From positions 22,187-86,186 of the forward strand of contig CAOKMT010000001.1 in NCBI GenBank assembly GCA_948469885.1: DNA of 64,000 bases, written 5' to 3'. This DNA comes from an uncultured Sporosarcina sp. Its GTDB lineage: Bacteria > Bacillota > Bacilli > Bacillales_A > Planococcaceae. A program made the position numbers and the translations under genes. The notes under the pieces were generated by a model. The model had not been told where the DNA came from. It searched no databases and saw only the letters and a list, made by a program, of their open reading frames with translations. Each line of letters starts with the position of its first letter. The stretch's first letter is position 1. Of this stretch, positions 43,095 to 51,362 are shown piece after piece.

Positions 43095-43181
43095 TTATTG
43101 ATATTTTCTTGCGACAAGATATTCGATGACTGGTAAGGTTACGATCGAAATTCCAAATGAGATTGCACCGAATTTCCGCAT
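43095..43181 (-). CDS. 28-aa single-helix peptide, partial duplicate of the neighbouring gene's end
   Basis: ATG 43181 to TAA 43095 encodes one hydrophobic helix, whose core ISIVTLPVIEYLVARKYQ closely resembles AVITLPITEFVVSKKYR at the C-terminus of the next gene. It starts 2 bp after the XRE stop. Either a remnant of a tandem duplication whose 5' part was deleted or a functional small membrane peptide. Confidence 0.5.
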   Translation of the reverse strand: MRKFGAISFGISIVTLPVIEYLVARKYQ

Positions 43182-43183
43182 GG

Positions 43184-43390
43184 TTACTGTTCATCCTTCC
43201 TTTCATCCAAAAATAATTCATCCACGCGAATATTTAAAACTCTTGCCAAATCAAAAGCTAGTTGCAAACTGGGGTCGTATTTATTATTTTCAATGGCATT
43301 GATTGTTTGCCGGCTGACATTGCACAAATCGGCCAGCTTTCCTTGCGAAATCCCTTTACTTTCCCGATGTTCTTTAATGACATTGCGCAT
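43184..43390 (-). CDS. XRE-family helix-turn-helix regulator
   Basis: 68-aa Cro/CI-type repressor. KGISQGKLADLCNVSRQTIN and AIENNKYDPSLQLAFDLARV form the helix-turn-helix; the LNIRVDELFL ending is typical of the short YgzD/YozG group. Start ATG 43390 has AAGGTGG upstream; the longer reading from 43474 does not. Probably co-transcribed with the two membrane ORFs downstream and controls them. Confidence 0.85.
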   Translation of the reverse strand: MRNVIKEHRESKGISQGKLADLCNVSRQTINAIENNKYDPSLQLAFDLARVLNIRVDELFLDERKDEQ

Positions 43391-43576
43391 CTCATCGCCA
43401 CCTTTATAGCGCTGTATCTGTAAAAGAAGTTTTACACCTTGAGTATAAAAGAGAATCACTTGGTTGTCAAACATGTTTTACATACCTGTGTGATTGTTGA
43501 GTGTACGCAAAGAGGGAAGATCAAATAGGGGAAGACTTGATAAAGTTACGATTGAATTGTAAAAAAATAATTCTTC

Positions 43577-43607
43577 GTTGACTCTCACGTTACGTCATGC
43601 TTTATAG
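43577..43607 (+). promoter_or_regulatory. MerR-type promoter with long spacer
   Basis: TTGACT at 43577-43582 and TATAGT at 43602-43607 are 19 bp apart, with an interrupted dyad (TCACGTTACGT) in the spacer. Long 19-bp spacers with a dyad are the hallmark of MerR-activated promoters, so the downstream MerR gene is probably autoregulated. Confidence 0.6.
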
Positions 43608-43633
43608 TTGTTTTTGAAAGGAGGGCGTTACAG

Positions 43634-44362
43634 ATGAAAGTGAAAGAAGTTGCCGAATTGACCGGCATTAGCGTCCGTACACTCCATCATTATGATGGCA
43701 TCGGTTTGCTTACACCAGATGGTACGACAGAGGCGGGTTATCGGCTTTATTCGGATGATAATTTGGCAACGCTTCAACAAATTTTGTTTTTCAGGGAACT
43801 CGGATTTTCGCTGAAAAAGATTAAAGAATTGCTCGATAGTCCTTCATTTGACCGTCAGAAAGCATTGGAAATGCAACACGGTATGCTCATCGAAAAGCGT
43901 GTCCGACTGGACGAAATGATCGACACAATCGAGAAAACAATCCAACAAGGAAAAGGGGAATACAACATGACGAACGAAGAGAAATTCAAAGGATTTGACT
44001 TTAGCAAAGGAAACCAATACGAAGCGGAAGCGAGGGAGCGCTGGGGCGGTGAAGCGGTCGATAAGGCGAATAAAAAGGCGAAGGACTTCGGTCCAGAAAT
44101 GGGCGAGGAAATGAACCGCATCTACCTCAACTTGGCAAGTCTTCGTCAGTTGGATCCAGCATCGGATGAAGCGCAAGAAGCCATTGGTGAGTGGTACGAT
44201 TTATTGAACAAAATGGGCGACTATTCGCTTGAGGCATTTGCCGGACTTGGCCAGATGTATGTCGATGATGAGCGGTTTCGGAAGAATATTGATCGGTTTG
44301 GGGAAGGGTTGGCAGTGTTTATGTGTGGGGCGATGGGGGTATATGCGAACAAAAGAAAGTAA
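43634..44362 (+). CDS. MerR-family regulator with TipAS domain
   Basis: 242 aa. N-terminal MerR winged helix (VKEVAELTGISVRTLHHYD, GYRLYSDDNLATLQQI) at 1-70, a dimerisation coil, and a C-terminal TipAS antibiotic-recognition domain (about 115-240, with EARERWGGEAV). Mta and TipA-like activators of multidrug genes have this layout. No transporter is adjacent. GGAGGG precedes ATG 43634. Confidence 0.88.
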   Translation: MKVKEVAELTGISVRTLHHYDGIGLLTPDGTTEAGYRLYSDDNLATLQQILFFRELGFSLKKIKELLDSPSFDRQKALEMQHGMLIEKRVRLDEMIDTIEKTIQQGKGEYNMTNEEKFKGFDFSKGNQYEAEARERWGGEAVDKANKKAKDFGPEMGEEMNRIYLNLASLRQLDPASDEAQEAIGEWYDLLNKMGDYSLEAFAGLGQMYVDDERFRKNIDRFGEGLAVFMCGAMGVYANKRK

Positions 44363-44743
44363 TATTGAACCATACAAATGGTTATTTAATTACAATTCGA
44401 CTTTATCATAATAAAAACCTTGACCTTTCCGGATTTTAGCAAAGGTCAAGGTTTTTATTGTAGTAGTCTTGTTGTGTAAGACGGTATATGTATTTAACAA
44501 TTAAGGAAAAGGAAGTCAATTTTTCAGGAAAAAAGAAGGAATATAGAATGTATGAGGGAAATAAGTATATATACCCATACATTGCTATAATCCTAACTTC
44601 ATCCTTTTATTGATAGAAAACATTCCGATATCCTATCGTAATGAAGGGGGAAGTTGTTTTGTGAATAAACCGCCATAAGCTACTTTTTAACAAAGTACCT
44701 TTTGAACTATAATCAGATAATATTTGTCAACAGGGGTGATTTT
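44363..44743. other. Intergenic region with terminator; upstream of cas3
   Basis: A strong bidirectional hairpin (AAAACCTTGACCTTT with AAAGGTCAAGGTTTT) occupies about 44415-44458. The remaining ~285 bp is AT-rich, carries no ORF, and should contain the cas3 promoter, which I cannot fix to a single pair of boxes. I found no copy of the CreR-like target here. Confidence 0.7.
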
Positions 44744-47161
44744 TTGGAGTATATTGCACATATTCGGCAAAAAGATAAAGAAATTCAAACAGTTGTAGCA
44801 CATTTATTGGAAGTGAAAGGACTAGCTGAAATATACGGTGGAAAAATAGGTGTAGGTCATATTGCGGGGCTTGCGGGTTTACTACATGATTTAGGAAAGT
44901 ACACGGAAGAATTTAAGGAGTATATTTTGGAAGCGGTTGCAAATCCGAACGAGGCACCAAAACGTGGAAGTGTAGACCATTCAACGGCGGGCGGAAAATT
45001 AATCTTTGATTTGTTACATAAACCAGGTGAACCTTATCGGGTACTTTTGGCTGAAATAGTAGGAAATGCAATTATTTCACATCATTCTTATTTACAAGAT
45101 TTTATTGATCCGAATTTAGAGCTGAATTATTTAAAACGTGTAAAAGAAAAAGAGTTAACAGAGTATGAATTTACAAAAATGTGTTTTTTTGAAAATGTCA
45201 TGAGTGAACAAGAGTTGAATGATTACATTGAAAAAGCGTTAGCCGAATTGACTGCATATTTGGATGTCAGTAAATCTATTCCGAGGCAAGCAATGTTTTT
45301 AAGTAAGTTCATATTTAGTACGTTAATCGATGCTGATCGTACAAATTCTAGGGAGTTTGAGGAAAACAAATACGGAGAAATAAACAAGTCGTATAAACAC
45401 CTGCTATCAAGTTACTACGACAAACTAATGAAGAAAATTAATGGATTTAAAAAAGAGGATGATGCAGATAATCCAATTAATGTTTTACGGAGTGAAATGT
45501 CCGATCAATGCGAGGAATTTGCTAAAAGACCGTCAGATATTTATACGTTGTCTATACCAACTGGAGGCGGAAAAACTTTAGCAAGCTTACGTTATGCTTT
45601 AAAACATGCACAGCTTTATGATAAAAAACGTATTATTTATATTGTTCCTTATACGACTATTATTGAGCAAAATGCAGATGAGGTAAGAAAGATACTAGAT
45701 GACAATGAGCGTATATTGGAACATCATTCTAACGTTGTCAATGATGAGTTAGATGACAATGAGGCAGACGATGGAAGGATAGCCCATTATGAGAAATTAA
45801 AATTGGCGAAGGATAATTGGGATGCACCGATTGTGTTTACAACGATGGTGCAATACTTGGATACATTTTATGCTTATGGCGGTCGGAACATAAGAAGGTT
45901 ACATAATTTGACAGATTCAATCCTTATATTTGATGAAGTTCAAAAAGTACCGACAAATTGTATTTCATTGTTTAATCATTCGTTAAACTTTTTAAAAGAG
46001 AATGCGAAATCAAGTATTTTGCTTTGTACTGCCACGCAACCTGCATTGAATTTTGTCAATGAAAAGTTGAATATAGGGAAGCAGGCGGAAATCATTTCTA
46101 ATATTGACGCAGTTGTTGAAAAGTTTAAACGGGTTCAAGTAGTTGATCGTGTGACAGAGGAACGGTTTGATAAAGAGAAATTGGTCGATTTTATCGCAGA
46201 TAAGTTTGACGAAGTGAATAATATTTTAGTTATATTGAACACGAAAATAGTTGTAAAGGACTTATACGAATCGTTAAAGGAAACATATGCGAAAGGAACA
46301 GTGTTCCATTTAAGTACATCGATGTGTCCGAATCACCGTACTATTATTTTGAATAAAATAAAGGATAGGTTGAAAAATAAAGAGCCTGTTATTTGTATAA
46401 GTACGCAACTAATTGAGGCGGGAGTTGATATTAGTTTTGAGTGTGTTATTCGTTCGCTTGCGGGACTTGATTCAATCGCGCAAGCGGCTGGTAGATGTAA
46501 TAGACATGGGAAAGACGAAATACGTTCTGTTTATGTTATTAATTATGAAGAAGAAAATTTAAAGTTTTTAAAAGAGATTGCATTAGGGAAAGAGATAGCC
46601 CAGAAGATATTGAAAGACTTAAGAATCAATTCGAGTGCACATGGTGGGAGTATTTTATCCATGCAGGCGATGAACTATTACTTTAGGTATTTTTATACGG
46701 AACGTCAGGTAGACCTTGATTATCCGATTAAAGGAATGAATGGAACGATGATTGAACTGCTTATGGCAGAAGAGCAAAATAACAGTTTGTATTTAGCTTA
46801 TAAATCAAGTTTAAACAAAGCAATTCCATTAGCGTTAAAAAATAGTTATCAAACAGCAGCAAGAAATTTCCAAGTCATAGACAGTCCAACAACATCAATT
46901 ATCGTACCATATAGGGAAGGAAAGGAACTAATTACTAAGCTAAATGGTGCAGCAACAATCGAAGATTTATCAAAAATTCTTCAAAAAGCCCAACGTTATT
47001 CAATTAGTGTTTATTCCTATCAACTTGATCTGTTAAAGAAATCGGGTAATTTAACAACGCTGTTTGATGATCAAGTTTACGCGTTAGTTGCAGGTGCTTA
47101 TGACGAGGAGTACGGATTAAATATTGAAGGAGATAGTAAGCAAGAAAGCCTCGTTTATTAA
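44744..47161 (+). CDS. cas3: CRISPR-associated helicase/nuclease Cas3 (type I-C)
   Basis: 805-aa HD nuclease plus DExH helicase that degrades targets recruited by Cascade. HD domain: AHLLEVKGLA, LLHDLGKYTEEF, DHSTAGGK and ISHHSYLQDF. Helicase: Walker A IPTGGGKTLASL, DEVQ box in LIFDEVQKVP, CTATQPAL, and motif VI in QAAGRCNRHGK. All look intact. TTG 44744 is chosen because AGGGGTGA precedes it; the in-frame codon at 44702 lacks a site. A 216-bp gap with the mini-repeat RNA separates it from cas5, so it is its own unit. Confidence 0.94.
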   Translation: MEYIAHIRQKDKEIQTVVAHLLEVKGLAEIYGGKIGVGHIAGLAGLLHDLGKYTEEFKEYILEAVANPNEAPKRGSVDHSTAGGKLIFDLLHKPGEPYRVLLAEIVGNAIISHHSYLQDFIDPNLELNYLKRVKEKELTEYEFTKMCFFENVMSEQELNDYIEKALAELTAYLDVSKSIPRQAMFLSKFIFSTLIDADRTNSREFEENKYGEINKSYKHLLSSYYDKLMKKINGFKKEDDADNPINVLRSEMSDQCEEFAKRPSDIYTLSIPTGGGKTLASLRYALKHAQLYDKKRIIYIVPYTTIIEQNADEVRKILDDNERILEHHSNVVNDELDDNEADDGRIAHYEKLKLAKDNWDAPIVFTTMVQYLDTFYAYGGRNIRRLHNLTDSILIFDEVQKVPTNCISLFNHSLNFLKENAKSSILLCTATQPALNFVNEKLNIGKQAEIISNIDAVVEKFKRVQVVDRVTEERFDKEKLVDFIADKFDEVNNILVILNTKIVVKDLYESLKETYAKGTVFHLSTSMCPNHRTIILNKIKDRLKNKEPVICISTQLIEAGVDISFECVIRSLAGLDSIAQAAGRCNRHGKDEIRSVYVINYEEENLKFLKEIALGKEIAQKILKDLRINSSAHGGSILSMQAMNYYFRYFYTERQVDLDYPIKGMNGTMIELLMAEEQNNSLYLAYKSSLNKAIPLALKNSYQTAARNFQVIDSPTTSIIVPYREGKELITKLNGAATIEDLSKILQKAQRYSISVYSYQLDLLKKSGNLTTLFDDQVYALVAGAYDEEYGLNIEGDSKQESLVY

Positions 47162-47237
47162 AAAATAAAACCTGTCCTTAAAAGGATAGGTTTTATAATA
47201 TCATGATGTGCATTTCAATCCACGCATTACTGCGACA
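47160..47237 (-). ncRNA. Candidate crRNA-like cas-regulating RNA (CreR-like)
   Basis: Minus-strand transcription unit in the cas3-cas5 gap. Promoter: -35 TTGTTC (47272-47267), 17 bp, perfect -10 TATAAT (47249-47244), predicted start near 47237. The RNA begins with a shortened CRISPR repeat (47236-47212, 25 nt): stem CGCA-GTAA-TGCG plus the intact 3' handle GTGGATTGAAAT. A pseudo-spacer beginning GCACATCATGATATTAT (47211-47195) comes next. A hairpin (AAAACC...GGTTTT) and a T-rich tail terminate it at about 47160. The pseudo-spacer matches 16 of 17 positions at 47291-47307 beside a TTC motif. Expression is inferred, not shown. Confidence 0.75.
47212..47236 (-). repeat. Orphan shortened type I-C CRISPR repeat
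   Basis: Reverse-strand copy of the array repeat (51266-51298) with the inner stem-loop cut by 8 nt, so the stem closes on a GTAA tetraloop. Both ends (GTCGCA and TGCGTGGATTGAAAT) are preserved, as needed for Cas5 recognition and the 5' handle. Confidence 0.9.
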
Positions 47238-47287
47238 ATTTGAATTATATCATGTTCAATATTACTGAACAATAAAAAATAATGGTT

Positions 47288-47335
47288 TTCGCACAACATG
47301 ATATTATTGACTTATCTCATTAGGGTGCGTATGAT
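47288..47335 (+). promoter_or_regulatory. cas5-cas8c-cas7 promoter with embedded pseudo-protospacer
   Basis: Sigma-A promoter: -35 TTGACT (47307-47312), 17 bp, -10 TATGAT (47330-47335). The TTC at 47288-47290 fits the known I-C PAM and is followed directly by GCACAACATGATATTAT (47291-47307), matching the CreR-like pseudo-spacer except at position 6. A Cascade footprint of about 35 bp would cover the -35 box and spacer. Confidence 0.8.
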
Positions 47336-47377
47336 GATAATAGTCAGAAATAAAAGTTAATTTTCGGAGGTGGAATA

Positions 47378-48097
47378 ATGTCGAAATGGAATGGGATTGA
47401 ATTTGATTTACGTGGAGATTATGCACTGTTTACAAATCCGTTGACACGAATGGGTGGAGAAAAAAGCTCGTACCCTGTGCCAACATATGAGGCGCTCAAG
47501 GGAGTAGTTTCTTCGATTTATTGGAAACCGTCGATTTTAATTCAGGTAGATTCGGTCAGGGTGATGAAGCCTATTCAAATGGAATCGAAAGGAATACGAC
47601 CGATTAACTACGGCGGTGGCAATACGCTCGCAAACTATACGTATTTAAGAGATGTTCATTATAAGGTGAAGGCGCATTTTGTTTTTAATCCACATCGTCC
47701 CGAACTTGCACATGATCATAATGAAAATAAACATTACAGTATACTGAAACGTTCATTAAAAGCAGGTGGTAGACGTGATATATTTTTAGGAACGCGTGAA
47801 TGTCAGGGATATGTGGAACCGACAAATTTTGAGGAAGGTGAAGGTTTTTACGATGACGCGGTGGATATGCATTTGGGAACAATGGTCCACGGTTTTAATT
47901 ATCCGGATGAAACCACTAAAGAGAAGTTAGAAGTACGGCTTTGGGACCCTGTTATGGAAAAAGGAATTATTAATTTTATTAAACCTGAAGAGTGCACAAT
48001 TATACGTCCTATTTCCGAGTTCGAACCGAAACTTTTTGATGAGAAGAATATGCAGTCGGTCGATGCCTTATATAAGGAATTGGAAGGAGGTCATTGA
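47378..48097 (+). CDS. cas5c: Cas5 (type I-C, Cas5d) crRNA endonuclease / Cascade subunit
   Basis: 239 aa. In type I-C, Cas5 replaces Cas6 and cuts the repeat to make crRNA, then caps the 5' handle in Cascade. Family features: N-terminal [38 protein letters not shown], and RECQGYVEP in the centre. CGGAGGTGG precedes ATG 47378. Directly abuts cas8c. Confidence 0.94.
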   Translation: MSKWNGIEFDLRGDYALFTNPLTRMGGEKSSYPVPTYEALKGVVSSIYWKPSILIQVDSVRVMKPIQMESKGIRPINYGGGNTLANYTYLRDVHYKVKAHFVFNPHRPELAHDHNENKHYSILKRSLKAGGRRDIFLGTRECQGYVEPTNFEEGEGFYDDAVDMHLGTMVHGFNYPDETTKEKLEVRLWDPVMEKGIINFIKPEECTIIRPISEFEPKLFDEKNMQSVDALYKELEGGH

Positions 48098-49975
48098 ATG
48101 CCGTGGCTTTTAAATTTACAAGAAACGTATGACGCAAACTTAAAAGAAGTTGGCGAAATAAAGAAAAATCGTTTTGGTAGGGAATATACCTTGCTTCCGA
48201 TAGCTCATACAACACAAAATGCTCATATTGAAGTGACAGTTACAGAAGAAGGAGAATTTCATTCCGCATTTGTAATTGGCAAAGATGATGCAAGTACACT
48301 CATCCCTAGCACGGTTGATTCTGCAAGTCGTGCAGGTGCCGCTGTATTTCCTTATGCACTTCACGATAAGCTAAATTATACAGCAGGAGATTTTGTAAAG
48401 TACGGCGGAAAAATAGGGAAGGAAGATCCGTTTAAAGCATACATCGATAATTTATCAAGTTGGGTAAACTCACCATTCAAAAACAAAAAAGTCGTGGCAA
48501 TTTATAATTATGTTAAAAAAGGATGCCTTATTAAGGATTTAGTCGCTGAAAAAGTACTGTTTTTAGATGAAAGCGGAAATATGATAGAAAAATGGCATAA
48601 AAAATACGAAGCGCTCCATGGGGAACGCCCACCGATTTTTACGTCTGTTACGGGAAATCAAGAAAGTGCTTTTGTGAGGTTCAAAGTACATTCGCCTGAC
48701 GATATCGTAATTGCACCTTGGCGGGATAAAGAAGTCTATGATTCGTTTGTTAACTTTTATCCGAAGCAAGTAGGAAATGAAGATATTTGTTTTGTCACTG
48801 GAAAACTATTGCCAAGTACTGATAAACATGCAAATAAAATTCGACATGCCGCGGATAAAGCGAAATTAATATCGGGTAATGATTCCAGGGGATTTACATT
48901 CAGAGGTCGTTTCAATAAAAGTGAAGAAGTTGCAAGTATTAGTTACGATACATCACAAAAAGCACATAATGCTCTTAAATGGCTAATAGATAAACAAGGG
49001 AAAATGATAGATCAGCGAGTGTTTCTTATTTGGGGAAATGAAACGATAGACCTAGGAGATCCTTTGGAAAATAGTTATACGTTTGGTGAAAATATAAATG
49101 TGAAGGTTGTTGCTACAACGAGTGATATTTATGCATTAGAGTTTTCTAAAGCATTAGATGGTTACAAACATAATCTAAAGTCTGATTTAAATGTGAATAT
49201 TTTAGTAATAGACTCTGCAACGACTGGGCGCATGGGTGTTTTATATTACCGTAATATGGACAAGGAACTTTATTTTGAAAGAATTAAAGAGTGGCATACG
49301 ACTTGTGTGTGGCGACACAGTTTTGTGCAAGACAAGCAAAGAAAATTCTTTATTGGAGCCCCGGCAACAAAAGATATTGCATTAGCTGCGTATGGTTCAC
49401 ATGCTAATGAGAAATTAGTAAAAGGTTTGATGGAACGCATGTTGTCTTGTGTAATTGAAGGGGCCAAAATTCCCCAAGATATTTTAAGAAGCGCAATTCA
49501 AAGAACGTCTAACCCGATTGCAATGGAATATTGGGAATGGGAAAAGTCATTGAGTATAACGTGTGCATTAGTGAACAAAGAGGAGGGGCTTGAAGTGGGA
49601 CTAGATAAGGGGAATACCCATCGGGATTACTTGTTTGGTAGAATGCTTGCTGTTGCTGATGCTTTAGAAAGAAGTGCGATGAGACCGGATGAGCGAAGAT
49701 CTACGAATGCAATCCGTTATATGAGTGCATTTTCAAAACATCCAGCACGTACATGGAATATAATTCAGGATAGCATTCAACCATATCAAGCAAGACTTGG
49801 TAAAGGTGCAATATACTACACTAGAATAATGGATGAAATAGGTTCGAAAATTAAAATTGAGGATTTTAATGATAGACCGTTATCAGGAATGTATTTGCTT
49901 GGATTATACAGTCAACGTCATGATATTTATACTAAAAAAGATGATAAAACGAATCCGAATGAAAAGGGGGAATAG
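48098..49975 (+). CDS. cas8c: Cas8c (Csd1) large Cascade subunit
   Basis: 625 aa, normal for Csd1. It recognises the PAM and recruits Cas3. Recognisable stretches: MPWLLNLQETYDAN at the start, GNDSRGFTFRGRF, SYDTSQKAHNALKWL, and a C-terminal region with DYLFGRMLAVADALERSAM and PLSGMYLLGLYSQR. In I-C the C-terminus can also give a separate Cas11-like small subunit by internal translation. ATG follows the cas5 stop directly with AAGGAGG before it. No damage seen. Confidence 0.93.
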   Translation: MPWLLNLQETYDANLKEVGEIKKNRFGREYTLLPIAHTTQNAHIEVTVTEEGEFHSAFVIGKDDASTLIPSTVDSASRAGAAVFPYALHDKLNYTAGDFVKYGGKIGKEDPFKAYIDNLSSWVNSPFKNKKVVAIYNYVKKGCLIKDLVAEKVLFLDESGNMIEKWHKKYEALHGERPPIFTSVTGNQESAFVRFKVHSPDDIVIAPWRDKEVYDSFVNFYPKQVGNEDICFVTGKLLPSTDKHANKIRHAADKAKLISGNDSRGFTFRGRFNKSEEVASISYDTSQKAHNALKWLIDKQGKMIDQRVFLIWGNETIDLGDPLENSYTFGENINVKVVATTSDIYALEFSKALDGYKHNLKSDLNVNILVIDSATTGRMGVLYYRNMDKELYFERIKEWHTTCVWRHSFVQDKQRKFFIGAPATKDIALAAYGSHANEKLVKGLMERMLSCVIEGAKIPQDILRSAIQRTSNPIAMEYWEWEKSLSITCALVNKEEGLEVGLDKGNTHRDYLFGRMLAVADALERSAMRPDERRSTNAIRYMSAFSKHPARTWNIIQDSIQPYQARLGKGAIYYTRIMDEIGSKIKIEDFNDRPLSGMYLLGLYSQRHDIYTKKDDKTNPNEKGE

Positions 49976-49977
49976 TA

Positions 49978-50838
49978 GTGTCAATATTAAAAAACAAGAT
50001 TGATTTTGCAGTTGTGTTATCAGTTACGAAAGCAAATCCTAATGGGGATCCGCTAAACGGTAATAGACCACGTCAAAATTATGATGGACATGGTGAAATT
50101 TCAGATGTTGCGATAAAAAGAAAAATTAGGAATCGTTTAATTGATATGGGAGACAATGTTTTTGTTCAATCTAATGAAAAAAGAGTGGATGAGTTTACCA
50201 GCTTAAGAGAACGCGCGGAAAAAAAAGAATCTTTGAGTCTTGTGATGAAAGATAAAAATAGAACCAGTGAAGATTTTGCTGCAGTTGCTTGTGAAGAATG
50301 GATTGACGTGCGAAGTTTTGGTCAAGTCTTTGCATTCAAAGGAACCGGTGCGAAAGGGGTTTCGGTTGGAATAAGGGGTCCTGTGTCCATCCATACGGCA
50401 ACAAGTATCGATCCAATTGATATAAATAGCATGCAAATTACAAAAAGTGTAAATACAGAACCAGGAGAAGGCAAAGGATCGGACACAATGGGAATGAAGC
50501 ATCGTGTAGATTTTGGTGTTTATATCTTGTACGGGAGTATTAACACACATCTTGCAGAACGTACAGGGTTTACGGAAGAAGACGCAGAGAAAATAAAACA
50601 ATCGCTTATCACTTTATTTGAAAATGATGCTTCATCGGCACGACCAGAAGGAAGTATGGAAGTCAATAATGTCTATTGGTGGACACATGAAACAAAACTT
50701 GGTCAGTATTCATCAGCAAAGGTGCACCGTTCTTTAAAATTAGAGAAAAATGTGGATGAGCCTAAAGAGTTTTCACATTACGATGTGAAATTAGAAGAGT
50801 TAGAAGGACTAAAAGTTAATGTTTTCGAAGGACAATAA
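49978..50838 (+). CDS. cas7c: Cas7 (Csd2) backbone Cascade subunit
   Basis: 286 aa. Polymerises along the crRNA spacer as the Cascade backbone. Typical Csd2 features: LSVTKANPNGDPLNGNRPRQ at the N-terminus, DVRSFGQVFAF, GIRGPVSIHTATSIDP, MGMKHRVDFGVY, and a C-terminal SSARPEGSMEVNN followed by WWTHE. GTG 49978 with GGGGGAA upstream, 2 bp after cas8c. Intact. Confidence 0.95.
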   Translation: MSILKNKIDFAVVLSVTKANPNGDPLNGNRPRQNYDGHGEISDVAIKRKIRNRLIDMGDNVFVQSNEKRVDEFTSLRERAEKKESLSLVMKDKNRTSEDFAAVACEEWIDVRSFGQVFAFKGTGAKGVSVGIRGPVSIHTATSIDPIDINSMQITKSVNTEPGEGKGSDTMGMKHRVDFGVYILYGSINTHLAERTGFTEEDAEKIKQSLITLFENDASSARPEGSMEVNNVYWWTHETKLGQYSSAKVHRSLKLEKNVDEPKEFSHYDVKLEELEGLKVNVFEGQ

Positions 50839-51052
50839 CGAAGATGAATACCTAATGCCTTCAGGTATTCAACATTTTAAGTTTTGTAAACGTCAATGGG
50901 CGTTAATTCACATTGAACAACAATGGGAGGAAAATGTAAGAACAATTGAGGGCAAACATCTACATGAAAAGGCAGATCAACCCTTTATTCGAGAAAAAAG
51001 GAAAAACAAATTAATTGTCAGAGGGATGCCCGTTCAATCAAGGCGAACATGA
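50819..51052 (+). pseudogene. cas4: Truncated cas4 (adaptation remnant)
   Basis: Only the N-terminal ~70 codons of Cas4 remain: MPSGIQHFKFCKRQWALIHI, then EQQWEENVRTIEGKHLHEKA and IVRGMPVQS. After that the frame runs into leader-like DNA and stops at 51052. A normal Cas4 is about 220 aa with four cysteines; three are gone. No cas1 or cas2 follows. The start overlaps cas7 by 20 bp as in intact I-C operons. Confidence 0.9.
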
Positions 51053-51196
51053 TTTTCTGGGGAGGTTCGCACCAATAAATAACTCTTTATAAGTGGAAAA
51101 TTAAAAGAAAATCAAGTTTCATCCTTTTTGAGGGGTGTTTTGGCGAATATCATCTTGAAAAGAGGGAAAAAATAACGTTTTTAACTGAAATTCGCT
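51038..51196 (+). other. CRISPR leader fused to the cas4 stump
   Basis: From about 51038 the DNA has a GCGAAC...GGTTCGC dyad (51043-51070) and an AT-rich stretch ending in ATTCGCT before repeat 1, which resembles the leader normally found after cas2 in I-C loci. The deletion that removed the rest of cas4, cas1 and cas2 therefore ends near here. Confidence 0.65.
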
Positions 51197-51362
51197 GTCG
51201 CGTCCTTCATTGGATGCGTGCATTGAAATAAGGGAAGAAATCGAAGACCGCCATTGGACAATGTAGTCGCATCCTACATTGGATGCGTGGATTGAAATAG
51301 TCTTGTCCATTCGATTCACATCCTTTTGAGTGTCGCACTCTTTATGAGTGCGCGGATAAAAT
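51197..51362 (+). CRISPR. Degenerate type I-C CRISPR array, three repeats and two spacers
   Basis: Repeat 1 at 51197-51229 (33 nt, GTGC instead of GTGG before ATTGAAAT), spacer 1 at 51230-51265 (36 nt), repeat 2 at 51266-51298 (best match to consensus), spacer 2 at 51299-51331 (33 nt), and a degenerate terminal repeat at 51332-51362. The stem of repeat 3 (CACTC/GAGTG) differs on both arms from repeat 2 (CATCC/GGATG), keeping the pairing. Same direction as the cas genes. Confidence 0.9.

Noticed and set aside
44461-44743. A second CreR target upstream of cas3
   Set aside because: I searched by eye for TTC followed by GCACA or for CATGATAT and found none, so cas3 does not appear to be under the same control.
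47237-47377. A CreT-like toxin RNA or mini-ORF between the CreR-like RNA and cas5
   Set aside because: The only mini-ORFs (ATG 47252, 7 codons; ATG 47282, 13 codons) lack a ribosome site and rare-codon runs. A two-part CRISPR-guarded toxin system is not supported; simple autorepression fits better.
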